Shown: in pieces, positions 1 through 6,875 of the stretch
Layout of the letters: every line of letters begins with the position of its first letter
Position numbering within the stretch: position 1 is the first letter of the stretch
From: Firmicutes bacterium AM55-24TS
Lineage (GTDB): Bacteria; Bacillota; Clostridia; UBA1381
Length of the DNA stretch: 24,264 nt
Direction: 5' to 3'
NCBI GenBank assembly: GCA_003460745.1
Contig: QTVU01000042.1
Location: 1-24,264, forward strand
Notes under the pieces: generated by a model
What the model was told of the DNA's origin: nothing
Seen by the model: only the letters and a program-made list of their open reading frames with translations
The model's database searches: none
Made by a program: the position numbers and the translations under genes

Positions 1-23
1 CTCCTTCCGTTGATTGTAGTATT

Positions 24-52
24 ATTATAACATATTAGACTGCTAATATCAA
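24..52 (-). promoter_or_regulatory. Leftward promoter with palindromic operator
   Basis: On the minus strand, TTGATA (52-47) and TATAAT (29-24) are separated by exactly 17 bases. A perfect palindrome, ATATTAG-ACTG-CTAATAT at 32-49, covers the spacer and overlaps the -35. A further half-site GCTAATA lies at 53-59. Bases 1-8 read GGAAGGAG on the minus strand, a ribosome site for a leftward gene that starts just outside the window. The arrangement fits a repressor-controlled phage promoter; the repressor is not identified. Confidence 0.7.
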
Positions 53-247
53 GCTAATAAAACGCAATCAGCAGTTTAATATATAAATATTATATGCAAT
101 TATAATAAAGATATCATAGGCAGCGAAGCAAATAAAAAATATATAATCGGTTAAAGGTTTACAATCCCGAATGAACAAATAATCGGGCATTTTATGGGTA
201 CACTCTCCCCAAGGGGCTATATAATCTTAAAAAAATGGGTGAGCGTA

Positions 248-308
248 GACCGTTGCCCCCATTTACGCAAATTTTCGCAAAATTAAGCAAGGGGGCCTAA
301 AAACGGTC
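248..308. repeat. GC-armed inverted repeat enclosing three 10-nt-phased repeats
   Basis: GACCGT (248-253) and GCCCCC (255-260) are complementary to ACGGTC (303-308) and GGGGGC (291-296). The enclosed 30 bases hold CGCAA at 266 and 276 and AGCAA at 286, spaced exactly 10 bases apart, one helical turn. Nothing here is coding. Such a structure in non-coding phage DNA could be a packaging (cos-like) site, a protein-binding site, or a structured RNA ending at the terminator near 351-386. The functional reading is inference. Confidence 0.5.
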
Positions 309-350
309 ACATTAAAATTATCGCATAACTAAATATACACTTGCATTATT

Positions 351-386
351 GCATACTTGAAATCGTCCTCAAGTGTGCATTTTTTA
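351..386 (+). terminator. Intrinsic terminator, rightward
   Basis: GCATACTTGA (351-360) pairs with TCAAGTGTGC (369-378) with one G-U pair and an 8-base loop, followed by an A and six T. It would end any rightward transcript from the 60-350 non-coding stretch. In that stretch TATAAT occurs at 101-106 and 220-225, but without good -35 boxes. Confidence 0.75.
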
Positions 387-393
387 TTGCTTT

Positions 394-531
394 TTAATAT
401 AAAAAAGGTTCACAAAAATGTGAACCGATTATTATCAGGGCTACAAACGAAAATTCAATGAAGCTATTTGGTATTACAAAAGTAAATTGAACACTGACAA
501 TAAAATAATATAAAAACAGTAAAATCTTCAT
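394..531 (-). CDS. Small hydrophobic peptide, 45 aa
   Basis: I do not recognise the family. The start at 531 is chosen because AGGAGGAGG lies about 7 bases upstream; an ATG at 537 is too close to it. Most of the 45 residues are hydrophobic: a likely membrane helix covers residues 2-18 and a second hydrophobic run spans residues 24-37. The end is polar and contains one Cys. A full sigma-A promoter lies upstream and a perfect hairpin terminator overlaps the 3' end, so this is a self-contained leftward unit against the direction of the neighbouring phage genes. Size, hydrophobicity and arrangement resemble type I toxin peptides or phage morons, but no antisense antitoxin RNA was demonstrated. 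It could also be a small membrane protein of unrelated function. Confidence 0.55.
   Translation of the reverse strand: MKILLFLYYFIVSVQFTFVIPNSFIEFSFVALIIIGSHFCEPFLY
401..426 (-). terminator. Intrinsic terminator of the leftward small-peptide unit
   Basis: On the minus strand GGTTCACA-TTTT-TGTGAACC (426-407) is a perfect 8-bp stem followed by six T (406-401). It lies inside the last codons of the small ORF ending at 394, so the coding end and the terminator overlap. Confidence 0.8.
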
Positions 532-592
532 AAGCATTCCTCCTCCTAAAACGCGATTCTTTTCGTTTGCTCTGAACCACACTTGGTCTGGT

Positions 593-621
593 GAGTCATA
601 GAGGAGCTTAATAGATGACTC
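593..621 (-). promoter_or_regulatory. Inverted repeat in 5' leader of the small-peptide unit
   Basis: GAGTCAT (593-599) and ATGACTC (615-621) form a 7-bp inverted repeat with a 15-base loop. In the leftward transcript it lies just downstream of the predicted start site, so it is either an mRNA leader hairpin or an operator. Confidence 0.45.
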
Positions 622-627
622 ATAAAT

Positions 628-656
628 ATTATATCACAACATTATGAAGATTTCAA
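628..656 (-). promoter_or_regulatory. Leftward sigma-A promoter for the small-peptide unit
   Basis: On the minus strand TTGAAA (656-651) and a perfect TATAAT (633-628) are 17 bases apart. It points into the 531-394 ORF, leaving a leader of about 90 bases. Confidence 0.75.
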
Positions 657-704
657 TTATTCGGCTGTTGTTTATTGAATTTTACTGATAGAGGAGAACA
701 GTTT

Positions 705-1004
705 ATGACCGAAGAACAGAAAATTAAAATTCGCAGAATGCGGCTTGACGGTAACGGATATAAGCATATTGCAAGTACACTTATTCTGCCGCTGAGTACA
801 GTGAAATCATATTGTAAACGGAACGGACTTGTAGGCGTAGGACCAGTGGTGGCAATGAACAACGATGTATCTGTACAGCTTGGACTTATCTGTCGGAACT
901 GCGGAAAACGGCTTAAGCATACAGCAGGCAAAAAAAGAAAAGTTTTTTGCTCGGACAAATGCAGAAAACAATATTGGAATCTACATAACGGAGGAAAAGT
1001 ATGA
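705..1004 (+). CDS. HTH plus zinc-finger phage protein, 99 aa
   Basis: Residues 4-40 look like a helix-turn-helix of the sigma-70 region 4/transposase kind (basic, with IASTLILPLSTVKSY as the turn and recognition helix). The C-terminal part has CxxC at 63/66 and CxxxC at 82/86, a treble-clef-like zinc site found in small Firmicute phage and ICE proteins often labelled 'sigma factor-like'. The start at 705 is preferred over the longer frame from 675 because GAGGAG lies 7 bases upstream of it. The stop overlaps the next start as ATGA, so translation is coupled to the ParB-methylase. It probably binds DNA and may regulate this modification operon; this is inference. No clear rightward promoter was found just upstream. 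Confidence 0.75.
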   Translation: MTEEQKIKIRRMRLDGNGYKHIASTLILPLSTVKSYCKRNGLVGVGPVVAMNNDVSVQLGLICRNCGKRLKHTAGKKRKVFCSDKCRKQYWNLHNGGKV

Positions 1005-2284
1005 TTGAACATATAGAACCGAAAGCAACAGCAGACGGAGTTGCAGTGTATTGTGCTCACGATAAAATTGTCGATACGGACAGCTTGGTGGGCAATCCGA
1101 GAAATCCGAACAAGCACCCTAAAGAACAGATAACAGCATTGGCTAAAATCATAAAACGTCAAGGCTGGCGACATCCGATTGTAGTGTCAAACCGTTCCGG
1201 ATTTGTGGTAAAAGGTCACGGAAGACTTCTTGCCGCAAAAGAAATCGGAGCAAAGCAAGTTCCCGTTGATTTTCAGGATTATGAAAGTGAAGCTTCGGAA
1301 TATGCCGACCTTATGGCAGATAATAAAATACAGGAGTTTTCAGAACTTGATATGAAAATGTCTGCTGATATTTTACAAGATATAAAGGACAGCGGTGACA
1401 TTGAACTTGAAATGTCTGCATTTACGGAAGAAGCACTTAATGAACTTCTCGCCAAATCGCAAGAGGGTGAAGTTAAAGAAGATGATGCAGATTTGACACC
1501 TCCGGAAAATCCGGTATCTGAACAAGGTGATATATGGCTTTTGGGAAAACACAGATTAATATGCGGTGACAGTACCAAATCGGAAACATATGAAAACTTG
1601 ATGAATGGCAAAAAAGCAAATCTTGTTGTAACAGACCCGCCGTATAATGTTGCATACGAGGGCACAGCAGGTACTATTCAAAATGACAGCATGGAGGACG
1701 GAAAGTTTTATGAATTTCTGTTTTCAGCTTTTAAGTGTATGTATGATGTTTGTGCGGATGGTGCAAGTATTTATGTTTTTCATGCTGATAAGGAAAGTAT
1801 AAATTTCAGAACGGCATTTCGTGATGCCGGATTTTTCTGTCATCAAACGTGTATATGGGTGAAAAATACACCCGTGCTCGGCAGATGTGATTATCAGTAT
1901 TGTCATGAGCCTATACTTGTTGGATGGAAACCTACTGCCGGACATAAGTGGTACTCTGACAGAAAACAAAGAACGGTATGGAATTTTGACAAGCCGAAGA
2001 AATCGGAACTTCATCCGACAACAAAACCAATACCGCTTGTGGCATATCCGATACAAAATTCAAGTGTGGTCAATTCAGTTATTCTTGAACCGTTCGGCGG
2101 CAGCGGAAGTACATTGATTGCGTGCGAACAGACTGACCGTATATGTTATGCGATTGAGATTGATGAGAAGTTTGTAGATGTAATTGTAAGACGTTATGTG
2201 GATTTTAAAGAAAATTCAGATGACGTTTTTTTATTGCGTAACGGTGAAAAAATTCCGTACAGTGAGGTATTGACTAATGAGTAA
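1001..2284 (+). CDS. ParB-domain DNA methyltransferase (adenine type, beta class)
   Basis: Residues 22-130 form a ParB/sulfiredoxin-like domain (GHGRLLAA at 72-79 is the conserved box). A catalytic methyltransferase follows: DPPYN at 212-216 is motif IV, LHPTTKP at 337-343 precedes the AdoMet site, and EPFGGSGSTL at 363-372 is motif I. DPPY favours N6-adenine, though N4-cytosine cannot be excluded. Motif IV before motif I marks the beta class. This ParB-methylase fusion is frequent in Firmicute prophages, where it modifies phage DNA, probably against host restriction; no partner endonuclease is visible. The gene overlaps its neighbours by 4 and 8 bases, an operon with the HTH gene and the C5 methylase. 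All expected motifs look intact. Confidence 0.93.
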   Translation: MIEHIEPKATADGVAVYCAHDKIVDTDSLVGNPRNPNKHPKEQITALAKIIKRQGWRHPIVVSNRSGFVVKGHGRLLAAKEIGAKQVPVDFQDYESEASEYADLMADNKIQEFSELDMKMSADILQDIKDSGDIELEMSAFTEEALNELLAKSQEGEVKEDDADLTPPENPVSEQGDIWLLGKHRLICGDSTKSETYENLMNGKKANLVVTDPPYNVAYEGTAGTIQNDSMEDGKFYEFLFSAFKCMYDVCADGASIYVFHADKESINFRTAFRDAGFFCHQTCIWVKNTPVLGRCDYQYCHEPILVGWKPTAGHKWYSDRKQRTVWNFDKPKKSELHPTTKPIPLVAYPIQNSSVVNSVILEPFGGSGSTLIACEQTDRICYAIEIDEKFVDVIVRRYVDFKENSDDVFLLRNGEKIPYSEVLTNE

Positions 2285-4114
2285 TTTAACACTTGGCTCA
2301 TTATTTGACGGCAGCGGAGGTTTTCCTCTTGCCGGAATGATGGCTGGAATTACGCCTATATGGGCGAGTGAAATCGAACCATTTCCTATTCGGGTTACTA
2401 CCAAGCGTATTCCGCATATGAAACACTACGGGGATATTTCAAAAATGAACGGCGGAAAGATTGAGCCGGTTGATATAATTACATTCGGGAGTCCTTGTCA
2501 AAACTTGTCTTTGGCAGGAAAACGTGAAGGGCTAAACGGTGAAAAATCATCAATGTTTTTTGAGGCGATTCGGGTTATAAAGGAAATGAGGGAGAGTACA
2601 AATGGAGAATATCCGAGATGGATTGTGTGGGAGAATGTGCCGGGAGCAATGTCAAGCTCAAAAGGACAGGATTTTAGGACAGTCCTTGAAGAAATCTGCA
2701 AAATCAAAGATGAAACCGTACATATTCCTATGCCTGAGAAGAAATGGACAACAGCCGGAGAAATTGTGGGAAATGATTATTCCGTTGCCTATCGAATACT
2801 CGATGCGCAATACTTCGGAGTCCCTCAAAGACGCAGAAGAATCTTTCTTGTCGCAGATTTTGCAGGAGAATGTGCCAGAAAAGTATTATTTGAGTCAGAG
2901 AGCGTGTTCGGGAATTTTAAGAAGAGCCTCTGCTCGTGGCAAGGAACTGCCGGAACTGCTGAAACGGGCATTGGAGAAACAGGCACAATATGTTTAAACG
3001 ATCAAGGCGGAGAACGTATAGATGTGACGCAAGACAAAACAACTACATTGAGAGCACAGGCACATCATCCGCCGTGTGTAATGTTTGAAAATCACTCTCA
3101 AGATACAAGATATATAGGTCCGTTGGAAGTATCACAGACAGTGTTTGCAACTTTCGGAACGGGCGGTAATAATCAGCCGTTTGTCGTGCATACACCGAAA
3201 ACTTTAAAAATCAGATGCGGATGTGACGGCGGCGGTAAAGGTGCATTGATACAAGAAAATAAGTCGGCAACATTAAGCTGTAATAATGACCAGACCTTAT
3301 TTGAACCGAAAGCATATGGGATATGCTCAAACGATAGCAATTCGATGAAGTCTGACAATCCGAACAGCGGAATATATGCGGCAGATACTTCTCGCACCAT
3401 TGACTGCGGAGGTGTAAATCCGTCATCTAATCAAGGAGGTATGGCTGTTGTTGCATTGCAGGGTTCAATAATTGGACGTAAGGAGAAAAACGGACCGAAC
3501 GGCAGCGGATTTAATCAGGATACATCATTTACATTAAATACAGTTGACCGACATGCGGTTGCATATGGAATTGACCGTGCTGCATTTAATCAAGGACAAA
3601 ATGCGTTATATGATTTTGCAATAGAAAAAGAGAAACAGCCGACAATGGTGGCAAAAGGTCCGGGAGCGGTAGCCGAACCTGCATATTCGGCAAGCAAGGC
3701 ATCATTCTTTACAAGTGCCGAAAAAGAATGTGCAAATACACTTGTTGCAAGCGATTACAAAGACCCTCCGCTTGTAAATGATACAAACGGTACGGAATAT
3801 ATAGTAAGACGTCTGACACCTAAGGAATGTGCGCTGCTGCAAGGGTTCCCTGTATGGTGGTGTGACGGTTTGAAAACAGAAAATCCTACGGAAGAAGAAA
3901 TTCAGAAATGGTCGGATATTTTTGAAAATCACAGAAAAGCACTTTGTAAAAGTACAAAACCGAAAACAAGAAATCAGATTATAAAGTGGCTTAAAAATCC
4001 TCATTCCGACAGTGCGGAATATACGATGTGGGGAATGGTGTTGCACTTCCGTGCGTGTTCTATGTATTGAACGGAATTGCTCACTATGCTGAACTCACAA
4101 ATTCTGTAATATAA
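2277..4114 (+). pseudogene. C5-cytosine DNA methyltransferase, frameshifted before motif X
   Basis: The open frame runs 2277-4070 (597 aa). It shows motif I (LFDGSGGFPLAG, 9-20), the catalytic PCQ (73-75, Cys74), ENV (119-121), QRRRRIF (184-190) and motif IX (RRLTPKECALLQGFP, 511-525). It would methylate cytosine at C5. It is far longer than usual (300-450 aa) because the target-recognition region, about 240-500, carries seven degenerate repeats around T-L/T-V pairs. After residue 586 the frame is lost: reading on in the -1 frame from 4034 gives GNGVALPCVLYVL..., the canonical motif X, and stops at 4114. One base has therefore been lost near 4034-4035. Motif X completes the AdoMet pocket, so activity may be impaired. 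A sequencing error is possible; the junction does not look like a programmed slippery site. Confidence 0.88.
3030..3776 (+). repeat. Seven degenerate repeats in the methylase target-recognition region
   Basis: In the 2277 protein the segments at 254-268, 286-303, 328-342, 372-391, 415-428, 453-465 and 485-500 share the pattern (S/N/D)x(S/T)xTL/TVxxxx..G/N..(P)xV. The key threonines at 257, 288, 332, 374, 419, 456 and 488 are 31-45 residues apart. C5 methylase recognition domains are known to carry a conserved T-L/V/I pair, and multispecific phage enzymes carry several recognition domains in series. Confidence 0.6.
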
Positions 4115-4161
4115 TATTGTGTACTATACACCTTGATATATTTTCTGCATGACGGTAATAT
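4093..4161 (+). promoter_or_regulatory. Regulon promoter copy 1 (dyad plus TTGATA-17-TAATAT)
   Basis: ACTCACAA (4093-4100) and TTGTGTAC (4117-4124) form the upstream dyad. TTGATA (4133-4138) and TAATAT (4156-4161) are 17 bases apart, with GCATGACGG just before the -10 and TGTG after it. The same elements recur at the same distances at 4948-5016 and 7537-7605. It lies over the frameshifted tail of the methylase and would drive the 4196 gene. Confidence 0.75.
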
Positions 4162-4195
4162 GTGCTTAACAAAAAAATAAAGGAGGATTGCCGTA

Positions 4196-4903
4196 ATGGA
4201 GATTAAATATAATCTGACAGGAACGGAAAGAAAGGCTCTTGTAAAAGCAGTTAGCAATATAATCGGAGAAAAGTTTAAATATCTTGGAGCACCGTCGTTT
4301 GCTTATCAAATTGGCGACGACTGTACAGTTACGAGTGACGGAACACTTAAAATTTCAAACGACACCGACAATGATAAGGTTGAGCATTTACTTGAAAAGC
4401 TGTATGAGTGCGGATATGAAACCGAGAATGATGAAAATGTTGATATTTCAGATACAAATAAAGATTTTGAAAGTGAAACAATAGGCTGTTCAATCGGACT
4501 GCCGATTGCAAAATTATCTGATAAACCTTGTAGCGATAAAATAATTGCAAATCTCAAAGCGATTATTGCGGGTAAAATGACCTTGTTTCAAAAAGCAGTC
4601 GGTACGGATAAGGAACTGAAAGTTGAATGGAACAAGGATGAAATATGGTTTGACTGGTTTGACAGCGTAATTCCAAATGAAAAGCTTGGACTGTATATAT
4701 CACTTTTCAAAGCCCTTTACCAAATGGCGGAAAAAGCTGTAAGAGTGAATACAAAGGATAGGCCGGTTGACAACGAAAAATTTGCAATGCGTACATTCTT
4801 AAACCGTATCGGTTTATCAGGTATTGAATATAAACCGCTCCGTAAAGAACTGATGAGAAATCTCAGCGGTGACGGTGCATTTCGCTACGGCAGACCTGAG
4901 TGA
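4196..4903 (+). CDS. 'Virulence-related' phage protein, 235 aa
   Basis: This resembles the Firmicute mobile-element family usually named 'virulence-related protein', whose biochemical role is unknown to me. No signal peptide or membrane segment is visible. Residues 1-70 look like a small alpha/beta domain; 75-93 are acidic and probably a linker; 94-180 form a mixed domain with an aromatic WFDWFDS patch (151-157). The last 40 residues (195-233, AMRTFLNRIGLSG...GDGAFRYGR) closely match the C-terminus of the neighbouring amidoligase, although the rest does not. AGGAGG lies about 8 bases before the start. It stands as a one-gene unit behind regulon promoter copy 1 and is followed by promoter copy 2. 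No enzyme motif was recognised. Confidence 0.75.
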   Translation: MEIKYNLTGTERKALVKAVSNIIGEKFKYLGAPSFAYQIGDDCTVTSDGTLKISNDTDNDKVEHLLEKLYECGYETENDENVDISDTNKDFESETIGCSIGLPIAKLSDKPCSDKIIANLKAIIAGKMTLFQKAVGTDKELKVEWNKDEIWFDWFDSVIPNEKLGLYISLFKALYQMAEKAVRVNTKDRPVDNEKFAMRTFLNRIGLSGIEYKPLRKELMRNLSGDGAFRYGRPE

Positions 4904-4947
4904 TGTAAGTAAGAAAAATAAACACGAACTCAATCCACTGCTGTAAT

Positions 4948-5016
4948 GTACACAAATTACAGTGTATATTATTGTGTACTAATCGTATTGATATAATCTC
5001 CGTATGACGGTAATAT
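4948..5016 (+). promoter_or_regulatory. Regulon promoter copy 2 (perfect dyad plus TTGATA-17-TAATAT)
   Basis: GTACACAA (4948-4955) and TTGTGTAC (4972-4979) are a perfect 8-bp dyad with a 16-base spacer, followed after 8 bases by TTGATA (4988-4993) and, 17 bases on, TAATAT (5011-5016). The dyad centre would sit near -60 relative to the expected start, a position typical for an activator. A second overlapping inverted repeat, CTGTAAT/ATTACAG (4941-4947 and 4956-4962), is specific to this copy. Confidence 0.78.
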
Positions 5017-5061
5017 GTGTTACAAGAAAAGGCAGACAACCTAAAAAACGGAGGAAATACA

Positions 5062-6008
5062 ATGAACGAGAAAACAAGAATTCAGATTGAGGAAATGAAA
5101 AGACAGACTATCGGTGTTGAGGTTGAAATGAACAACATTACAAGAGAAAATGCTGCGAGAATAGCCGCAGACTATTTCGGAACAGGCAGATACAAATATA
5201 CAGCAGACAGAAACGGTTATTACACTTGGTCAGCTTGGGACACAGAGGGCAGAGAGTGGAAATTCCAAAGGGATGTAGCATTGCAGGGGTTGACAGTGAG
5301 AAATGCGAATTGGTAACGCCGATTCTTAAATACGAAGATATTCCGCTTTTGCAGGAACTTATAAGAAGACTTAGAAAAGCAAAAGCCAAAAGCGATGCAA
5401 CACGAGGATGCGGCGTACATATTCATATCGGTGCAAACGGACACACAGCACAGACACTCAGAAATCTTGCAAACATAATGGCAAGCCACGAAAGCCTCAT
5501 AGCAAGTGCATTAAATATTTCACAGAGCAGAATAAACAATTACTGCAGAATGGTAAGTCCGAAATTTCTTGATAACCTTAACAGAAGAAAGCCAAGAACA
5601 ATGTCGGAATTAGCGGATATTTGGTACACATCAAACGGTGCAAACTACGGCAGAACACAGCATTACAACGACAGCAGATACCATATGCTGAACCTACACG
5701 CAACTTTTACAAAAGGAACGGTTGAATTCAGACTTTTTCAATTCGATGCACCGTCCAACGGAAAACAAAACGGCTTACACGCAGGACAGTTAAAAAGCTA
5801 CATTCAGCTTTGCCTTGCACTCAGTCAGATGGCAAAAACACTAAAGTCAGCAAGTCCGAAACCACAGCAGACTGAAAATCCTAAATACGCAATGAGAACA
5901 TGGCTTTTAAGACTTGGATTTATCGGTGAAGAATTTGCAACGGCGAGAGAAATTCTTACAAAACATCTTGACGGAGATGCATCATTCAGAAACGGCAGAA
6001 TGGCATAA
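5062..6008 (+). pseudogene. Amidoligase-family (GS-like) enzyme, frameshifted
   Basis: Two overlapping frames make one protein of about 315 residues. The first begins at 5062 (GGAGG 7 bases upstream) and carries IGVEVEMN, the glutamine-synthetase-like ExE metal motif. The second carries CELVTPIL, GCGVHIHIG (HxH) and VEFRLFQF. Together these are the signature of Amidoligase_2, ATP-dependent ligases thought to join amines or amino acids to carboxylates. The switch from the first to the second frame happens at 5274/5275, inside the family's 'RDxS' region, where one base seems to be missing; the first frame then stops at 5316. Unless read through or a sequencing error, the enzyme is broken. The last ~40 residues match the tail of the 4196 protein. 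The neighbouring cyclotransferases support a role in isopeptide metabolism (inference). Confidence 0.82.
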
Positions 6009-6030
6009 CCGAAGAAAACAGCCTCCTATA

Positions 6031-6067
6031 ACCTTAAAACTGCGACTGCATTTGGCGGTCTTAAGGT
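6031..6067 (+). promoter_or_regulatory. Hairpin leader before the first cyclotransferase gene
   Basis: ACCTTAA (6031-6037) pairs with TTAAGGT (6061-6067), and inside it GACTGC (6044-6049) pairs with GCGGTC (6055-6060, one G-U). No T-run follows, so it is not a typical terminator. The following bases TTAAGGTGGTAGAAG resemble TTATGGCAGTAGAAG after the hairpin before the second cyclotransferase gene. Confidence 0.45.
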
Positions 6068-6105
6068 GGTAGAAGGGTGTTTCCTTCGGAAAGGATATGA
6101 TAAGA

Positions 6106-6570
6106 ATGAAACGGTATTACTTAGCTTACGGCAGTAACCTTTATACACCGCAAATGCGGTATCGCTGTCCGTCGGCACGGCTTATGGGAACTGCGGTTAT
6201 AGAGAATTACAAGTTGATGTTCAAGAAAAGCAAAACGGGCTCTTATCTGACAGTTGAACCGAAACAAGGTGCGGAAGTTCCCGTTGCCGTGTGGCAGTTG
6301 ACAACAGAGGACGAACGGTCGCTTGACCGCTACGAGGGGTATCCGAAATATTATTATAAAAAGGAATTTCAAGTAACGGTGACAGGAATTAAGACGGGCA
6401 AAAAACGTGAACGTACAGCATTTGCATATATATTGGACGAAAACAGACCGAGCGGTGTTCCGTCAATGAGTTATGTTATGACTTGCCTTTGGGGATACAG
6501 AAACTTCGGATTTGATTCCAAACGTCTGTTACACGCTATTGACGAAAGCAAAAAGGAGACAATGATATGA
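6106..6570 (+). CDS. Gamma-glutamylcyclotransferase-like (AIG2 family) protein
   Basis: The N-terminus YYLAYGSNL (4-12) is the substrate-binding loop of the GGCT/AIG2 fold, and LDRYEGYP (73-80) places the catalytic glutamate at residue 77. VEPKQGAEVPVAVW (50-63) matches the central strand region. Family members release 5-oxoproline from gamma-glutamyl amines or peptides. At 154 residues it has full length and no visible defect. The start at 6106 is preferred to 6097 because AAGGA abuts the earlier ATG; both are possible. It follows the amidoligase gene after a hairpin leader and overlaps the next gene by 4 bases. A second member is encoded at 6876. The pairing with an amidoligase suggests cleavage of the bond the ligase makes (inference). 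Confidence 0.88.
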   Translation: MKRYYLAYGSNLYTPQMRYRCPSARLMGTAVIENYKLMFKKSKTGSYLTVEPKQGAEVPVAVWQLTTEDERSLDRYEGYPKYYYKKEFQVTVTGIKTGKKRERTAFAYILDENRPSGVPSMSYVMTCLWGYRNFGFDSKRLLHAIDESKKETMI

Positions 6571-6779
6571 AGAAGTATGAAGATATAAAAACAGCCATAT
6601 GTCCTAAATGCGGACAGGAATACACAGGCAGACCTGCATTATCAAGAGCAGATAACAAAACAATGATTTGTCCTGACTGCGGAATACACGAGGCACTTGA
6701 AAATATCGGTGTAGGCAAAGAGGAGCAGAATGAAATACTTGAAATTATACACCGCAGTATGAGAGAAAAAGACAAATAA
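6567..6779 (+). CDS. Small zinc-ribbon protein, 70 aa
   Basis: CPKC at 12-15 and CPDC at 35-38 make a four-cysteine zinc ribbon, followed by an acidic, charged helix (41-70, ENIGVGKEEQNEILEIIHR). I know it only as a common small Clostridial phage/ICE protein without assigned function. The start overlaps the previous stop as ATGA and AAGGAG lies about 9 bases upstream, so it is translationally coupled to the first cyclotransferase. It may be a nucleic-acid or protein-binding adaptor; nothing more can be read from the sequence. Confidence 0.75.
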   Translation: MKKYEDIKTAICPKCGQEYTGRPALSRADNKTMICPDCGIHEALENIGVGKEEQNEILEIIHRSMREKDK

Positions 6780-6794
6780 GTCTTTAGCAGTTAC

Positions 6795-6826
6795 AGCCAA
6801 CGGACGGTTTAAGCCGTCCTTATGGC
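6795..6826 (+). promoter_or_regulatory. Hairpin leader before the second cyclotransferase gene
   Basis: GGACGG-TTTAAG-CCGTCC (about 6803-6820) forms a strong 6-bp stem, extended by an outer GCC/GGC. It is not followed by a T-run but by TTATGGCAGTAGAAG, similar to the sequence after the hairpin at 6031-6067. Confidence 0.45.
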
Positions 6827-6875
6827 AGTAGAAGCGGTATTATAAAAATCAACCGATCAGAAAGGACGAAATATT

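Noticed and set aside
653..1174. Minus-strand frame of 173 residues opposite the HTH/zinc gene
   Set aside because: Cys/Phe-rich shadow of the zinc-finger and ParB coding sequence, without ribosome site or promoter.
2602..2997. Plus-strand frame of 131 residues inside the C5 methylase
   Set aside because: The methylase motifs ENV and QRRRRIF lie in the other frame across the same bases, so this frame is not used.
4026..4040. Programmed -1 frameshift restoring motif X of the C5 methylase
   Set aside because: The codons TGG GGA ATG do not form an X_XXY_YYZ heptamer, so a deletion or sequencing error is the simpler reading.
6803..6820. GGACGG/CCGTCC hairpin as a terminator
   Set aside because: The stem is strong but no T-run follows; it is better treated as a leader hairpin.
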